Assembly: GCF_039544105.1 (NCBI RefSeq)
Contig: NZ_BAABLA010000026.1
DNA: 64,000 nucleotides
Source of the DNA: Haloechinothrix_A salitolerans
GTDB taxonomy: Bacteria; Actinomycetota; Actinomycetes; Mycobacteriales; Pseudonocardiaceae
Strand: one strand, 5' to 3'
This document shows positions 33,935 through 41,661 of this stretch, one piece after another; position 1 is the stretch's first letter, and every line of letters begins with the position of its first letter. The notes under the pieces were generated by a model. The model ran no database searches and was not told the DNA's origin. It saw only the letters and a program-made list of their open reading frames with translations. A program made the translations under genes and the position numbers.

Positions 33935-35260
33935 TCACGAACGGTGAGTGCCGTCGCCGAGCGCGATACGGTCGATACCGGGCTGCTCGACGTCGGAATC
34001 GTCCAGAATGCCGCGCGTATCGACGACGACTGGGTTATTCGCCGCCGCGCCGATCACCGACCAGTCCAGCTCGGCGAACTCCGGCCACTCGGTGAGCAGT
34101 ACGACAGCGGACGCGCCCTTGGCGACCTGGTACGGATCGTCGACGAGCCGTATGTCGGCCACCGCCCGCTGCCGGTCGCTCGGCACCTCGGGGTCGTAGC
34201 CGGTCAACACCGCTCCTTCGCGGGCAAGCGCGTCGGCGACGGCCAGCGCGGGGGAGTCGCGCAGGTCGGCGGTCCCCGCTTTGAAAGTCAGCCCAAGCAA
34301 GCCGATGCGATGTCCCGCGATGCGACCGCACTCCTCGCCGGTCACGGCCCGGCGGACGTCCCGCACGACCCGATCGAGTTGTTGGGCGTTGACGTCGATG
34401 GCGGCCCGAACCAGGCCGAAGTCCAGCCCTGCGCGCCTACCGGTGCGGAGCAGCGCCACCGTGTCTTTTGGCAAGCACGAACCGCCCCAGCCAGGCCCAG
34501 GCCGCAGAAACGACGCCCCGATCCGGTCATCCAGCGCCATCACCCGCGCGACCTCGCCGATCTCCGCCCCGACCCGTTCGCACAGCGCCGCCAGCAGGTT
34601 CGTGTATGACAGCTTGACCGCGAGGAACGCGTTGCACGCGTACTTGGCTAACTCGGCGCTGACCGGGTCGGTGCGCACGATCGGCGCGTCGACACCGTCG
34701 TACATGCGCTCGACCAGGTGGCATGCCCAGGCGTCGGACGCGCCGATGACGATCCTGGCTGGCCGCAGGAAGTCCTCGACGGCGTGGCCTTCGCGCAGGA
34801 ACTCCGGGTTGCTGACCACGGCGACGTCCGCGCGGTTCAGCAGCCGCTCCGCACGATGCGCGCTGCCGACCGGGACGGTCGACTTGCTCGCCACCACCGC
34901 GTCGGCGGGCAGCAGCGTCGCGAGCTGACGTACGACCGAATCCACCGCGCTGGTGTCGGGATCGCCGGACTCGTCCATGGGCGTCGGCAGACACAGCATG
35001 ACGACGCCGCAGACCGCGAGCGCCTCGATGTCGGACGTGAACGACAGCCGCCGCGCGCGGGTGCCATCGTGAACGATCTCGTCGAGACCAGGTTCACGGA
35101 CCGGGACGGCGCCGCCCCGCAGCTGGGCGACCTTGCGGCGGTCGGTGTCCACGCAGACGACGTCATGCCCCAGATGGGCAAGGCATGCCGCCGTGGTGAG
35201 TCCGACGTACCCCGCGCCGACGACGCCAATCGTGCCGGTGGTGCCAATCGCGCGTGCCAT
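33935..35260 (-). CDS. ugd: UDP-glucose 6-dehydrogenase
   Basis: A 441-residue enzyme that oxidises UDP-glucose to UDP-glucuronate with two NAD+. It has GAGYVGLTTAACLAHLGH for NAD binding (15-32), the Lys at 216 (AFLAVKLSY) and the catalytic C262 in GWGGSCLPKD. The C-terminal UDP-binding domain (FKAGTADLRDSP) is complete. The ATG overlaps the preceding GT9 stop by one base and has GAGGTGG upstream. It is last in the heptose operon. With the UDP-xylose synthase at 43419 it would supply UDP-GlcA and UDP-xylose. Confidence 0.95.
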   Translation of the reverse strand: MARAIGTTGTIGVVGAGYVGLTTAACLAHLGHDVVCVDTDRRKVAQLRGGAVPVREPGLDEIVHDGTRARRLSFTSDIEALAVCGVVMLCLPTPMDESGDPDTSAVDSVVRQLATLLPADAVVASKSTVPVGSAHRAERLLNRADVAVVSNPEFLREGHAVEDFLRPARIVIGASDAWACHLVERMYDGVDAPIVRTDPVSAELAKYACNAFLAVKLSYTNLLAALCERVGAEIGEVARVMALDDRIGASFLRPGPGWGGSCLPKDTVALLRTGRRAGLDFGLVRAAIDVNAQQLDRVVRDVRRAVTGEECGRIAGHRIGLLGLTFKAGTADLRDSPALAVADALAREGAVLTGYDPEVPSDRQRAVADIRLVDDPYQVAKGASAVVLLTEWPEFAELDWSVIGAAANNPVVVDTRGILDDSDVEQPGIDRIALGDGTHRS

Positions 35261-36276
35261 CAAGACCACCTCTTGAGCAACGCGGTGGCTTCCCGGAACA
35301 CCGTTACCGGGTCGATCCGCAGCAGCCCGGCGGACGGCTCGTCGCCGAACGGGTCGCCGACCTCGCCCGCCCACAGCGTCACATGCCGGTCGTCGGGAGG
35401 CGGACCCCACCGCGACGGTGACGTCGGGCCGAACAGCAGCACCGACGGCGTGCCGTACGCGGTGGCCAGATGCCCGATGCCGGTGTCGCCGGACACCACC
35501 AGCCGCGCGTCGGCGACAAGGGCCGCGAGCGTGTGCAGCTCGGTGTGACCGGCGAGCGTCGCGCTCGACGGCAATCCCGCTTGGCGCACGACATCGGCGG
35601 CGAGAAGCCGTTCGTCGCCATTGCCGGTGACGACGACCTGGTGGCCCTGTTCGGCAAGTGCGTGGGCGACGACGGCGAACCGCGACACCGGCCACCGCCG
35701 AGCCGGATACGCGGCACCGGGGTGCACCACGACCGCGCCTGTCGCGGGACTGGACCGATTGGGCCGGGCGAGCTGGAGTTCGTGCCGGTCGGCGGTCAGC
35801 CCGTACTGTTCGAGTAGCAGGCACCACCGATCGACCTCGTGCACGTCGTCGGGCCACGACGGGCCGTCGACGTCGGGAAAGTCCGGATGGCGATGCGTGA
35901 GCACCTCGGCAGGATGCTGCGCGAGCAGGTCCGCGATGCTCTGCGGGCCCTTGCCGTGCAGGTTGACAGCGATCTCGGGCGGCTCGCGCGGCCAGTCGAG
36001 CACACCGAGCCCGCGCGTGGGCACCACTTCGTCAACCGCGCCGCACAGCCGCGCCAACGGCTCCAGCCCACCGGGCGCTGCGAGCGCGATCCGGCGATCG
36101 GGGAACTCTCGCCGCAGTGCCCGGAGCGCGGGGAGCGCGGTAAGGAAGTCGCCAAGGCCGAGCGCGCGCAGCACCAGCACCTCGCCCGAGACACCGGAGG
36201 ACGCGGGGACCGACGCTCCGGGCGACGTCGGGGCCGGGATAGCGCCGGCATCGGCGCGGGTCGGCGTGGTTGTCAT
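35260..36276 (-). CDS. Glycosyltransferase family 9 (heptosyltransferase-like)
   Basis: A 338-residue GT-B enzyme of family 9. The N-terminal half has LRALGLGDFLTALPALRAL, the glycine-rich acceptor loop. The C-terminal half has VVVHPGAAYPARRWP and VVSGDTGIGHLATAYGTPSVLLFGPTSPSRWG, the GT9 nucleotide-sugar site. Family members transfer heptose from ADP-heptose, which fits the gmhA/hldE genes beside it. ATG 36276 overlaps the SDR stop (ATGA) and has GAGGAGGGG upstream. The N-terminal 30 residues are Ala/Pro-rich and unordered. Confidence 0.9.
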   Translation of the reverse strand: MTTTPTRADAGAIPAPTSPGASVPASSGVSGEVLVLRALGLGDFLTALPALRALRREFPDRRIALAAPGGLEPLARLCGAVDEVVPTRGLGVLDWPREPPEIAVNLHGKGPQSIADLLAQHPAEVLTHRHPDFPDVDGPSWPDDVHEVDRWCLLLEQYGLTADRHELQLARPNRSSPATGAVVVHPGAAYPARRWPVSRFAVVAHALAEQGHQVVVTGNGDERLLAADVVRQAGLPSSATLAGHTELHTLAALVADARLVVSGDTGIGHLATAYGTPSVLLFGPTSPSRWGPPPDDRHVTLWAGEVGDPFGDEPSAGLLRIDPVTVFREATALLKRWS

Positions 36277-36959
36277 GGCCACGACCCCTCCTCGGAGCAG
36301 GCCACCACCAGCTCCCGCACCTCGCAGCCCGGCGGCTGACGCAGCGCGAACACCACGGTCTCCGCGACGTCCTCGGGCGCGTTCAGCGGCGCGCCCTCCG
36401 GCGGCCGGTACTGCTCCGGGCGCTCGTCGAAGAATTTGGTGTGCATTCCGCCGGGCACCAGCATCGTGACGCCGATACGGCCGGACGTCTCGGCGGCGAG
36501 CGCACGGCTGAACCCGGTGACGCCGAACTTCGACGCGCAGTACGCGGTGGCGTCGCCGACCGCGCGCAGCCCCAGCGTGGAGGAGCAGGTCACCACGGTG
36601 CCCTCGGCGCGCTCAACGTGCGGCAGCGCGGCGCGCACCACCGCGGCGGTGCCGAACAGGTTGACCCGCACGACGTGTTCCCAGTCGGCGGCGGGGATCT
36701 TGTCCAACGGGCCTGGGACGTCAATGCCCGCTGCCGTGAACACGCCGTCGACGCGGCCCGCGCGGTAGACCAGCTCCTTGACCGCGGCCGTCGTCTCCTC
36801 AGTGTCGGCAAGGTCGGCGCGCACGTGGTCGACGTCGGCGGCGGGAGCGTCACGGTCGATCACCACGGGGGTGCCGCCCGCTGCCGCGATCGCGTCGACG
36901 GTCGCCGCGCCAAGCCCAGACGCGCCGCCAGTGACCAGGATCGTGCCGAGTGGCCTCAC
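36273..36959 (-). CDS. SDR-family oxidoreductase in the heptose operon
   Basis: A 228-residue classical SDR. It has VTGGASGLGAATVDAIAAAGG, the AAGI segment, CSSTLGL with the catalytic Ser and YCASKFG as Tyr-x3-Lys. The GTG start is coupled to hldE through a GTGA overlap. It is not HldD, the ADP-heptose 6-epimerase, which is an extended SDR of about 310-330 residues. It may oxidise or reduce a sugar intermediate of the operon product; the substrate is unknown. Confidence 0.85.
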   Translation of the reverse strand: MRPLGTILVTGGASGLGAATVDAIAAAGGTPVVIDRDAPAADVDHVRADLADTEETTAAVKELVYRAGRVDGVFTAAGIDVPGPLDKIPAADWEHVVRVNLFGTAAVVRAALPHVERAEGTVVTCSSTLGLRAVGDATAYCASKFGVTGFSRALAAETSGRIGVTMLVPGGMHTKFFDERPEQYRPPEGAPLNAPEDVAETVVFALRQPPGCEVRELVVACSEEGSWP

Positions 36960-38539
36960 GTGGCTCCCTCCTGTCCGTGGGTGCTCGCCGCGGTGGCGGC
37001 GAGTTTCGTGGTCGAGTAGTCGCCGAGCAGCGGAAGCAGCTCGATGCGCCCGCCGTTGCGCCGGACGACGTCGGCTTCCGGCAGCGTGTCCGGGTCGTAA
37101 TCGCCGCCCTTCACCCAGACGTCGGGACGCAACCGGTCAAGCACGCTGGTCGGCGTCGGCTCGTCGAAGATCACGACGCCGTCCACCGCGGACATCGACA
37201 GCAGCAGCCGAGCGCGGTCGTCCTCGGAGAGGATGGGACGTCCGGGGCCCTTGAGCTGCCGCACAGATCTGTCGGAGTTCAGACACACCACGAGGGCGTC
37301 GCCGAGTTCGCGAGCGCGCTCCAGTAGCCGGGTGTGGCCAGGGTGCAGTAGGTCGAAGCAGCCACCGGCGGCGACCACGGTGCCGCCGTCGCGGCCGATG
37401 CGCTCGGCGACGTCGAAGGCCGAGACCCCGGACGACGCGGGCGTGGTCGGCACGGCAGCGGCGACCGGTGGTGACGCCGATGCTGCCGCATGGGCCCGTG
37501 CGGCGTGGGCCTTCGGTGTTGCCTTGAGGGACAACCCCGTCGCCCCACCCGCCGCGACGAATCGCGCCGCGCTGTCTACGGCGGTGGTCACGGCCGCCTC
37601 GGTGTCGACGCCGGTGAGTAGCTCCGCCGCCACGGCCGAGGCGAACCGGTCGCCCGCGCCGCAGGTGTCGGCGTGAGCGCCCGCCGCGCGGTCGGCGGCG
37701 CCGGGGGAGACCGGGATCGTGCGGGTGCCGCCGTTGACGGTGAGCAGCGCGCCGCGCGCGCCGAGCGTGACGGCGACGCCGTCGCAGCGCCACGCGTGCC
37801 GCAGCAGCGAGGCGATGTCCCGGACACTTCCGTTGTTCGTGTGGGATCCGCCGGGCGTCCCGAGGGCGAGACTGTCGTATCTGCCCGCGTCACTGGCGCC
37901 GTCGCACAACCGCCACGCCTCCGGTTCATTCGGCGTCACCAGCCGGGTGCGGTCCACTGGCGATGCGCCGGACGGGTGCGGATCCCACACCACCGGGACT
38001 CGCTGCGCCAGCTCGGTCAGGTGCGCGCGCAATGCCTGGTTCGACGTGATGCCCCTGCCGTAGTCGGACACCAGCACGGCGCCTGCCGCGTCCAACGCCT
38101 GGTGCACCCGGTCGTCCAGCGGGGCGTGCTCGGCCCTGCCGTCGCCGGAGTCCATGCGTAACAACGACTGCCCGCCCGCACGCACCCGGCGTTTGCACAC
38201 GGTGGCACCCCGCAGCGGCACCGGCACCACCTCGGCGGCGTCCGCGAGCAGCCGAGTGAGCCTGCCGCCCGCCTCGTCGTCGGCGATCGCGGTGATCAGC
38301 ACGACGTCCGGTGTCGAACGGGTGGCCAGCGCGGCTGCCAGTCCCGCGCCGCCGGGCCGCAGCCACTCGTCACCGACGTCGACCACCGGCACCGGCGCCT
38401 CGGGGCAAAGCCGGTCGGCGCGTCCTTCCAGATCGACGTCGAGGAACGTGTCGCCGACGATCACGAGCGGTGCGCCCGATGGTTCGGACCTGCGAGCAGT
38501 CCTCACGTCCGATGGTTCGGACCTGCGAGCAGTCCTCAC
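36956..38539 (-). CDS. hldE: Bifunctional heptose 7-phosphate kinase / heptose 1-phosphate adenylyltransferase
   Basis: A 527-residue two-domain enzyme. Residues 20-335 are a PfkB/ribokinase-type kinase with GGAGLAAALA and the catalytic GAGD near 293-296. Residues 380-527 are a nucleotidyltransferase with GGCFDLLHPGHTRLL, where HxGH is near 399, plus NSDRSVRQLKGPGRP. In Gram-negatives HldE makes heptose 1,7-bisphosphate and later ADP-heptose. The start is the GTG at 38539 in a GTGA overlap with gmhA. A 33-bp tandem repeat at the start adds a duplicated 11-residue segment and a second GTG. The linker between domains is Ala-rich and long. Confidence 0.93.
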   Translation of the reverse strand: MRTARRSEPSDVRTARRSEPSGAPLVIVGDTFLDVDLEGRADRLCPEAPVPVVDVGDEWLRPGGAGLAAALATRSTPDVVLITAIADDEAGGRLTRLLADAAEVVPVPLRGATVCKRRVRAGGQSLLRMDSGDGRAEHAPLDDRVHQALDAAGAVLVSDYGRGITSNQALRAHLTELAQRVPVVWDPHPSGASPVDRTRLVTPNEPEAWRLCDGASDAGRYDSLALGTPGGSHTNNGSVRDIASLLRHAWRCDGVAVTLGARGALLTVNGGTRTIPVSPGAADRAAGAHADTCGAGDRFASAVAAELLTGVDTEAAVTTAVDSAARFVAAGGATGLSLKATPKAHAARAHAAASASPPVAAAVPTTPASSGVSAFDVAERIGRDGGTVVAAGGCFDLLHPGHTRLLERARELGDALVVCLNSDRSVRQLKGPGRPILSEDDRARLLLSMSAVDGVVIFDEPTPTSVLDRLRPDVWVKGGDYDPDTLPEADVVRRNGGRIELLPLLGDYSTTKLAATAASTHGQEGAT

Positions 38540-38543
38540 GAGG
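38478..38543. repeat. 33-bp tandem duplication at the gmhA/hldE junction
   Basis: Two adjacent 33-bp units (38478-38510 and 38511-38543) are identical over their first 30 bases. They encode two copies of RTARRSEPS at the N-terminus of HldE, and each unit includes a GTG that could start translation. The first GTG lies in the GTGA overlap with the gmhA stop. Confidence 0.9.
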
Positions 38544-39114
38544 CGACCCCCAGCGCGTGGTCGACGACGGCGCACAGCGCGTGCACGATCGCCAGGTGCA
38601 TCTCCTGCACGGTGGCCACGTGGTCGGCAGGCACCGCCACGGCGTCGTCGGACAACGACGCGAGTGGGTTGGGCGCCCTGCCGGTCAGCGCCCAGGTCAT
38701 CATGCCGCAGCCGGACGCCGCCTTCGCGGCCGCGATGATATTGCCGCTGCGGCCGCTTGTGGACAGTCCAATGAGGATGTCGCCTGGCCTGCCATGTGCG
38801 CGCACCTGCCTGGCGTAGACCTCGTCCGCGCCGTAGTCGTTGCTGATCGCCGTGGCGGCCGAGGTATCGGCGTGCAGCGCGATCGCGGCGAGGGGTATCC
38901 GGTCGTCGACGAACTTGCCGAGCAGCTCACCCGTCAGGTGCTGCGCCTCCGCGGCGCTGCCGCCGTTGCCGCAGGCCAGTAGCCTGCCGCCGTGCCGGAG
39001 CACGTCGGCGAGCTGGTGGCCCCACCGGCTGACGGTCGGCGCGGCGAAGCGGGAACGGTCCAGCGCCGTCGTCAGCGCCGACCAGTGCCGGTCAACTGGC
39101 GAGACGTTGGTCAT
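38536..39114 (-). CDS. gmhA: Sedoheptulose 7-phosphate isomerase (phosphoheptose isomerase)
   Basis: A 192-residue SIS-domain isomerase. It has LACGNGGSAAEAQHLTGELLGKF (about 46-68, with H59 and E63), LSTSGRSGNIIAAAKAA for phosphate binding, and VQEMHLAIVHALCAVVD with the C-terminal His. It converts sedoheptulose 7-phosphate to D-glycero-D-manno-heptose 7-phosphate, the first committed step of nucleotide-heptose synthesis. The ATG has GAGGAGGTGG upstream, overlaps the end of the GT9 gene and is coupled to hldE. Confidence 0.95.
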   Translation of the reverse strand: MTNVSPVDRHWSALTTALDRSRFAAPTVSRWGHQLADVLRHGGRLLACGNGGSAAEAQHLTGELLGKFVDDRIPLAAIALHADTSAATAISNDYGADEVYARQVRAHGRPGDILIGLSTSGRSGNIIAAAKAASGCGMMTWALTGRAPNPLASLSDDAVAVPADHVATVQEMHLAIVHALCAVVDHALGVAS

Positions 39115-40159
39115 TACGGTCCACCTCCTCAGGTGAGTGGCCAGGCGTGAGCTGAGCGACGGCGCCGACGACCTGGTCAGGATCGAGCGAGTCGAGGCAG
39201 GGATGTCCGGTCACCGGACACGTCCTTGCCCTGCTGCCACGGCAGGCAGCGGCCTGGTCGCCGAGCAGCAGACACTCGACGCCGTACGGCGCCCAGCGTC
39301 CCGCCGGCACGACCGGCGCGAACAGCGACACCACGGGGGTGCCGACGGCGGTGGCCAGGTGCGCTGCCGAGGTGTTGGGCGCGACGACGGCGGCGGCGTT
39401 GTCGAGGACGGCGGCGAGCTGCGGCAGCGACGTCTTCCCGCCGAGGTCAAGGACGGATTCGGGGTCGCCCGCGCTGTCGCTGATCGCGTGGGTGAGGTCG
39501 GTGTCGCCCGGTCCGCCGGTGACGACGACTCGGTGTCCGGCCTCGGTCAACCCCCGGACAATGGCGGCGCTGGTCGCGGCGGACGGCTGCCGCGCGGCGG
39601 CCGACGCGGCTGGGTGCACCACGATGTAGCCGGGTTCGCCGACGAGTCGCCGTACGCCCGGCAGCGGATGTTTGACACGCGGATGCCAGTCGCGGCGTGG
39701 TAGCCGGAAACCCGCCGCCGCGGCGAGTGACAGTCCGCGCAATGCCTCAGGCGGGTCACCGTCGACGCGATGGCGCAGGTCGAGCAGCGAGCCGGGGTAG
39801 TCGTCGCTGATCGCGCCAATCCACGGCACGCCAGCCAGCCGCAGAGTGAGCGCCAGCGGCAGCGGCGACTGGTGGAACGACGTCAGGATCAGCGCGGCGT
39901 CCACCCGCAGTGCTCGGATTCGCCGGACGATGTCGTCGATCATGCCGGCATCGACCGGGGCTGGTTCGGGGTCGATCCATGGCGCTCGCCAGCACACGAT
40001 CTCGTCCACACCAGGCAGCAGTTCGGCCGCCGCGCGCCCGCGTGGGCCGACGAGCATTGTGACGGCGTCCGCCGAGCGGGCCACAGCTCGCACGCACGGT
40101 CCGGCGAGTAGGACGTCGCCCAGGTTGTCCAGGCGCGCGACGAGGACCCGGCCAGTCAT
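39092..40159 (-). CDS. Glycosyltransferase family 9 (heptosyltransferase-like), second copy
   Basis: A 355-residue GT-B enzyme. It begins RVLVARLDNLGDVLLAGPCVRAVA, the GT9 N-terminal motif. The C-terminal half has YIVVHPAASAAARQP and APNTSAAHLATAVGTPVVSLFAPVVPAGRW. It resembles LPS heptosyltransferases (WaaF/WaaC type) and is only distantly related to the other GT9 at 35260. A Cys-rich C-terminal stretch (CRGSRARTCPVTGHPC) is notable. The ATG has AGGAGGTG and overlaps the GT2-GmhB stop (ATGA). Confidence 0.9.
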   Translation of the reverse strand: MTGRVLVARLDNLGDVLLAGPCVRAVARSADAVTMLVGPRGRAAAELLPGVDEIVCWRAPWIDPEPAPVDAGMIDDIVRRIRALRVDAALILTSFHQSPLPLALTLRLAGVPWIGAISDDYPGSLLDLRHRVDGDPPEALRGLSLAAAAGFRLPRRDWHPRVKHPLPGVRRLVGEPGYIVVHPAASAAARQPSAATSAAIVRGLTEAGHRVVVTGGPGDTDLTHAISDSAGDPESVLDLGGKTSLPQLAAVLDNAAAVVAPNTSAAHLATAVGTPVVSLFAPVVPAGRWAPYGVECLLLGDQAAACRGSRARTCPVTGHPCLDSLDPDQVVGAVAQLTPGHSPEEVDRNDQRLAS

Positions 40160-41661
40160 GACACACCTCCTAGGCTGATCGCCTCGGTCAGGTCGCGAGC
40201 GAGGCGTCGCTCGCGACGGGCGCGCAGCACCTCGACCGGGCGGGTGCGGGGGCTCGGCACCAGCACGCCGCGTGCCCCCGCGTTGTCGGCCGCGCGAAGG
40301 TCCGCCTCGGTGTCACCGATGACGACGCAGCCCGACGGCGCGACACCGAGCACGTCGGCGGCGCGTCGCACCAGACCGGCGCCGGGCTTGCGGCAGTCGC
40401 AGGCGTCGTCCGGTCCGTGTACGCACATCTGCCAGGTGTCGAACGGGCCGAGCAGCGCCTCGACGCGGGCGTTGACGGCGGCCAGTTGCCGTTCGGTGAA
40501 CCGCCCGCGCGCCAGGCCGGACTGGTTGCTCACCACCCCGACCGGCACCCCCGCCTCGCGGAGCCGTTGGAGGGACTCGGCCGCCCCCGCCAGCGGGCGC
40601 ACGCCGTCGGGGTCCGCGAGATAGGGGACGTCCTCGATCAGCGTGTCGTCGCGGTCGAACAATACGGCGGTTCGCGCACGAGTCGACGCCGCGCGCCGAG
40701 CCGCGACCTCGCCGCGCAGCCGGTGCCAGCAGGCGGCGGGCGGGATGAGCGCGCTCGTGACCGCCATGGTGGCGACCTCACGCGGCGTCCGCGGACCAGG
40801 CAGGATGCGCTTCACCGCGAACCCGGCCGTCAACGCCGCCCACACCGCGCTCGCGGTCAGCGCAGCCCGGGGACGTCCCGCCGCACCGGCGGCAACAGCG
40901 ACCGCGAACGCGGCTGTCGCACGCACGTGCGCGCCGAGTCTGCCCGGTCCCGCACCCGCCAGCTCGCGCCAGCTCGCGCCGTACGTGCGGCGCATCAGGG
41001 CGTCTGCGGCGTTGCCCCGCTGTGCGCGGACACTCGTCAGCAGCGCCTCGGAGCGAACGGGATGGCCCGTGACACGCTCGCCGCGCACGATGCGGTACCC
41101 GGCGCGCTGGATGCGCAACGCCAAGTCGGAGTCCTCCCGATACGCGCGGGGGAAACGCTCGTCGAATCCGCCGACCTCGGCGAGCACCGAACGCCGGTAT
41201 GCCATGTCCGCGGTGATCCACCACGCCGTCATCAGGCCCGCCGCGTCGCGTTCGTTGTCGGTGAGCGGCCAATCCGGCAGCGGTACCTCCAAGCGCGCCT
41301 GGCTGCCCGCGCAATCGGACGTCAGGTCGCTGATGTCCTTGACGAGCCTGCGCGGCCATTCGGCGGCGATGCTGACGTCGTCGTCGACGAAGGCGATCCA
41401 CTCGGTTGCCGCCGCGCGCCAGCCGACGTTGCGTGCCGCCGCTGGGCCGCCGCCACCGGAGGTCAGCATCCGCACTGGCATGTCGAGATGTCCGACGTCA
41501 ATCGGCACGCCCGAGCGGCGATCGTCCACCACGATGACCTCGGCGGGGTCGGGGCCCTTGGCGCTCTCCAGAGCACACAGCAGGGTGTGGAGGTTGTCCC
41601 TGCCCGCGGTCGGGATGACCACGGTGTAGTCGAGCTCGGTCGGTGTTCGCGACACTCTCAT
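40156..41661 (-). CDS. Fusion of GT2 glycosyltransferase and GmhB-type heptose bisphosphate phosphatase
   Basis: A 501-residue two-enzyme protein. Residues 10-235 form a GT-A family 2 glycosyltransferase (VVIPTAGRDNL, the DDD at 93-95, and the acceptor ED in YREDSDLALR). Residues 240-310 are hydrophobic. Residues 330-485 are a HAD phosphatase with D336-x-D338 (LFDRDDTLI) and a zinc site C413, H415, C421, C423 (CxH...CxC) characteristic of GmhB. GmhB removes the 7-phosphate of heptose 1,7-bisphosphate between the two HldE steps. The ATG overlaps the carbamoyltransferase stop (ATGA). The fusion puts pathway and transfer in one polypeptide. Confidence 0.9.
   Translation of the reverse strand: MRVSRTPTELDYTVVIPTAGRDNLHTLLCALESAKGPDPAEVIVVDDRRSGVPIDVGHLDMPVRMLTSGGGGPAAARNVGWRAAATEWIAFVDDDVSIAAEWPRRLVKDISDLTSDCAGSQARLEVPLPDWPLTDNERDAAGLMTAWWITADMAYRRSVLAEVGGFDERFPRAYREDSDLALRIQRAGYRIVRGERVTGHPVRSEALLTSVRAQRGNAADALMRRTYGASWRELAGAGPGRLGAHVRATAAFAVAVAAGAAGRPRAALTASAVWAALTAGFAVKRILPGPRTPREVATMAVTSALIPPAACWHRLRGEVAARRAASTRARTAVLFDRDDTLIEDVPYLADPDGVRPLAGAAESLQRLREAGVPVGVVSNQSGLARGRFTERQLAAVNARVEALLGPFDTWQMCVHGPDDACDCRKPGAGLVRRAADVLGVAPSGCVVIGDTEADLRAADNAGARGVLVPSPRTRPVEVLRARRERRLARDLTEAISLGGVS

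Noticed and set aside
36273..36959. SDR considered as HldD (ADP-heptose 6-epimerase)
   Set aside because: It is 228 residues and of classical SDR type, while HldD is an extended SDR of about 310-330 residues with different motifs.
40962..40982. Short direct repeat of AGCTCGCGCC
   Set aside because: It is two 10-base copies inside coding sequence, explainable by codon bias; it has no visible role.
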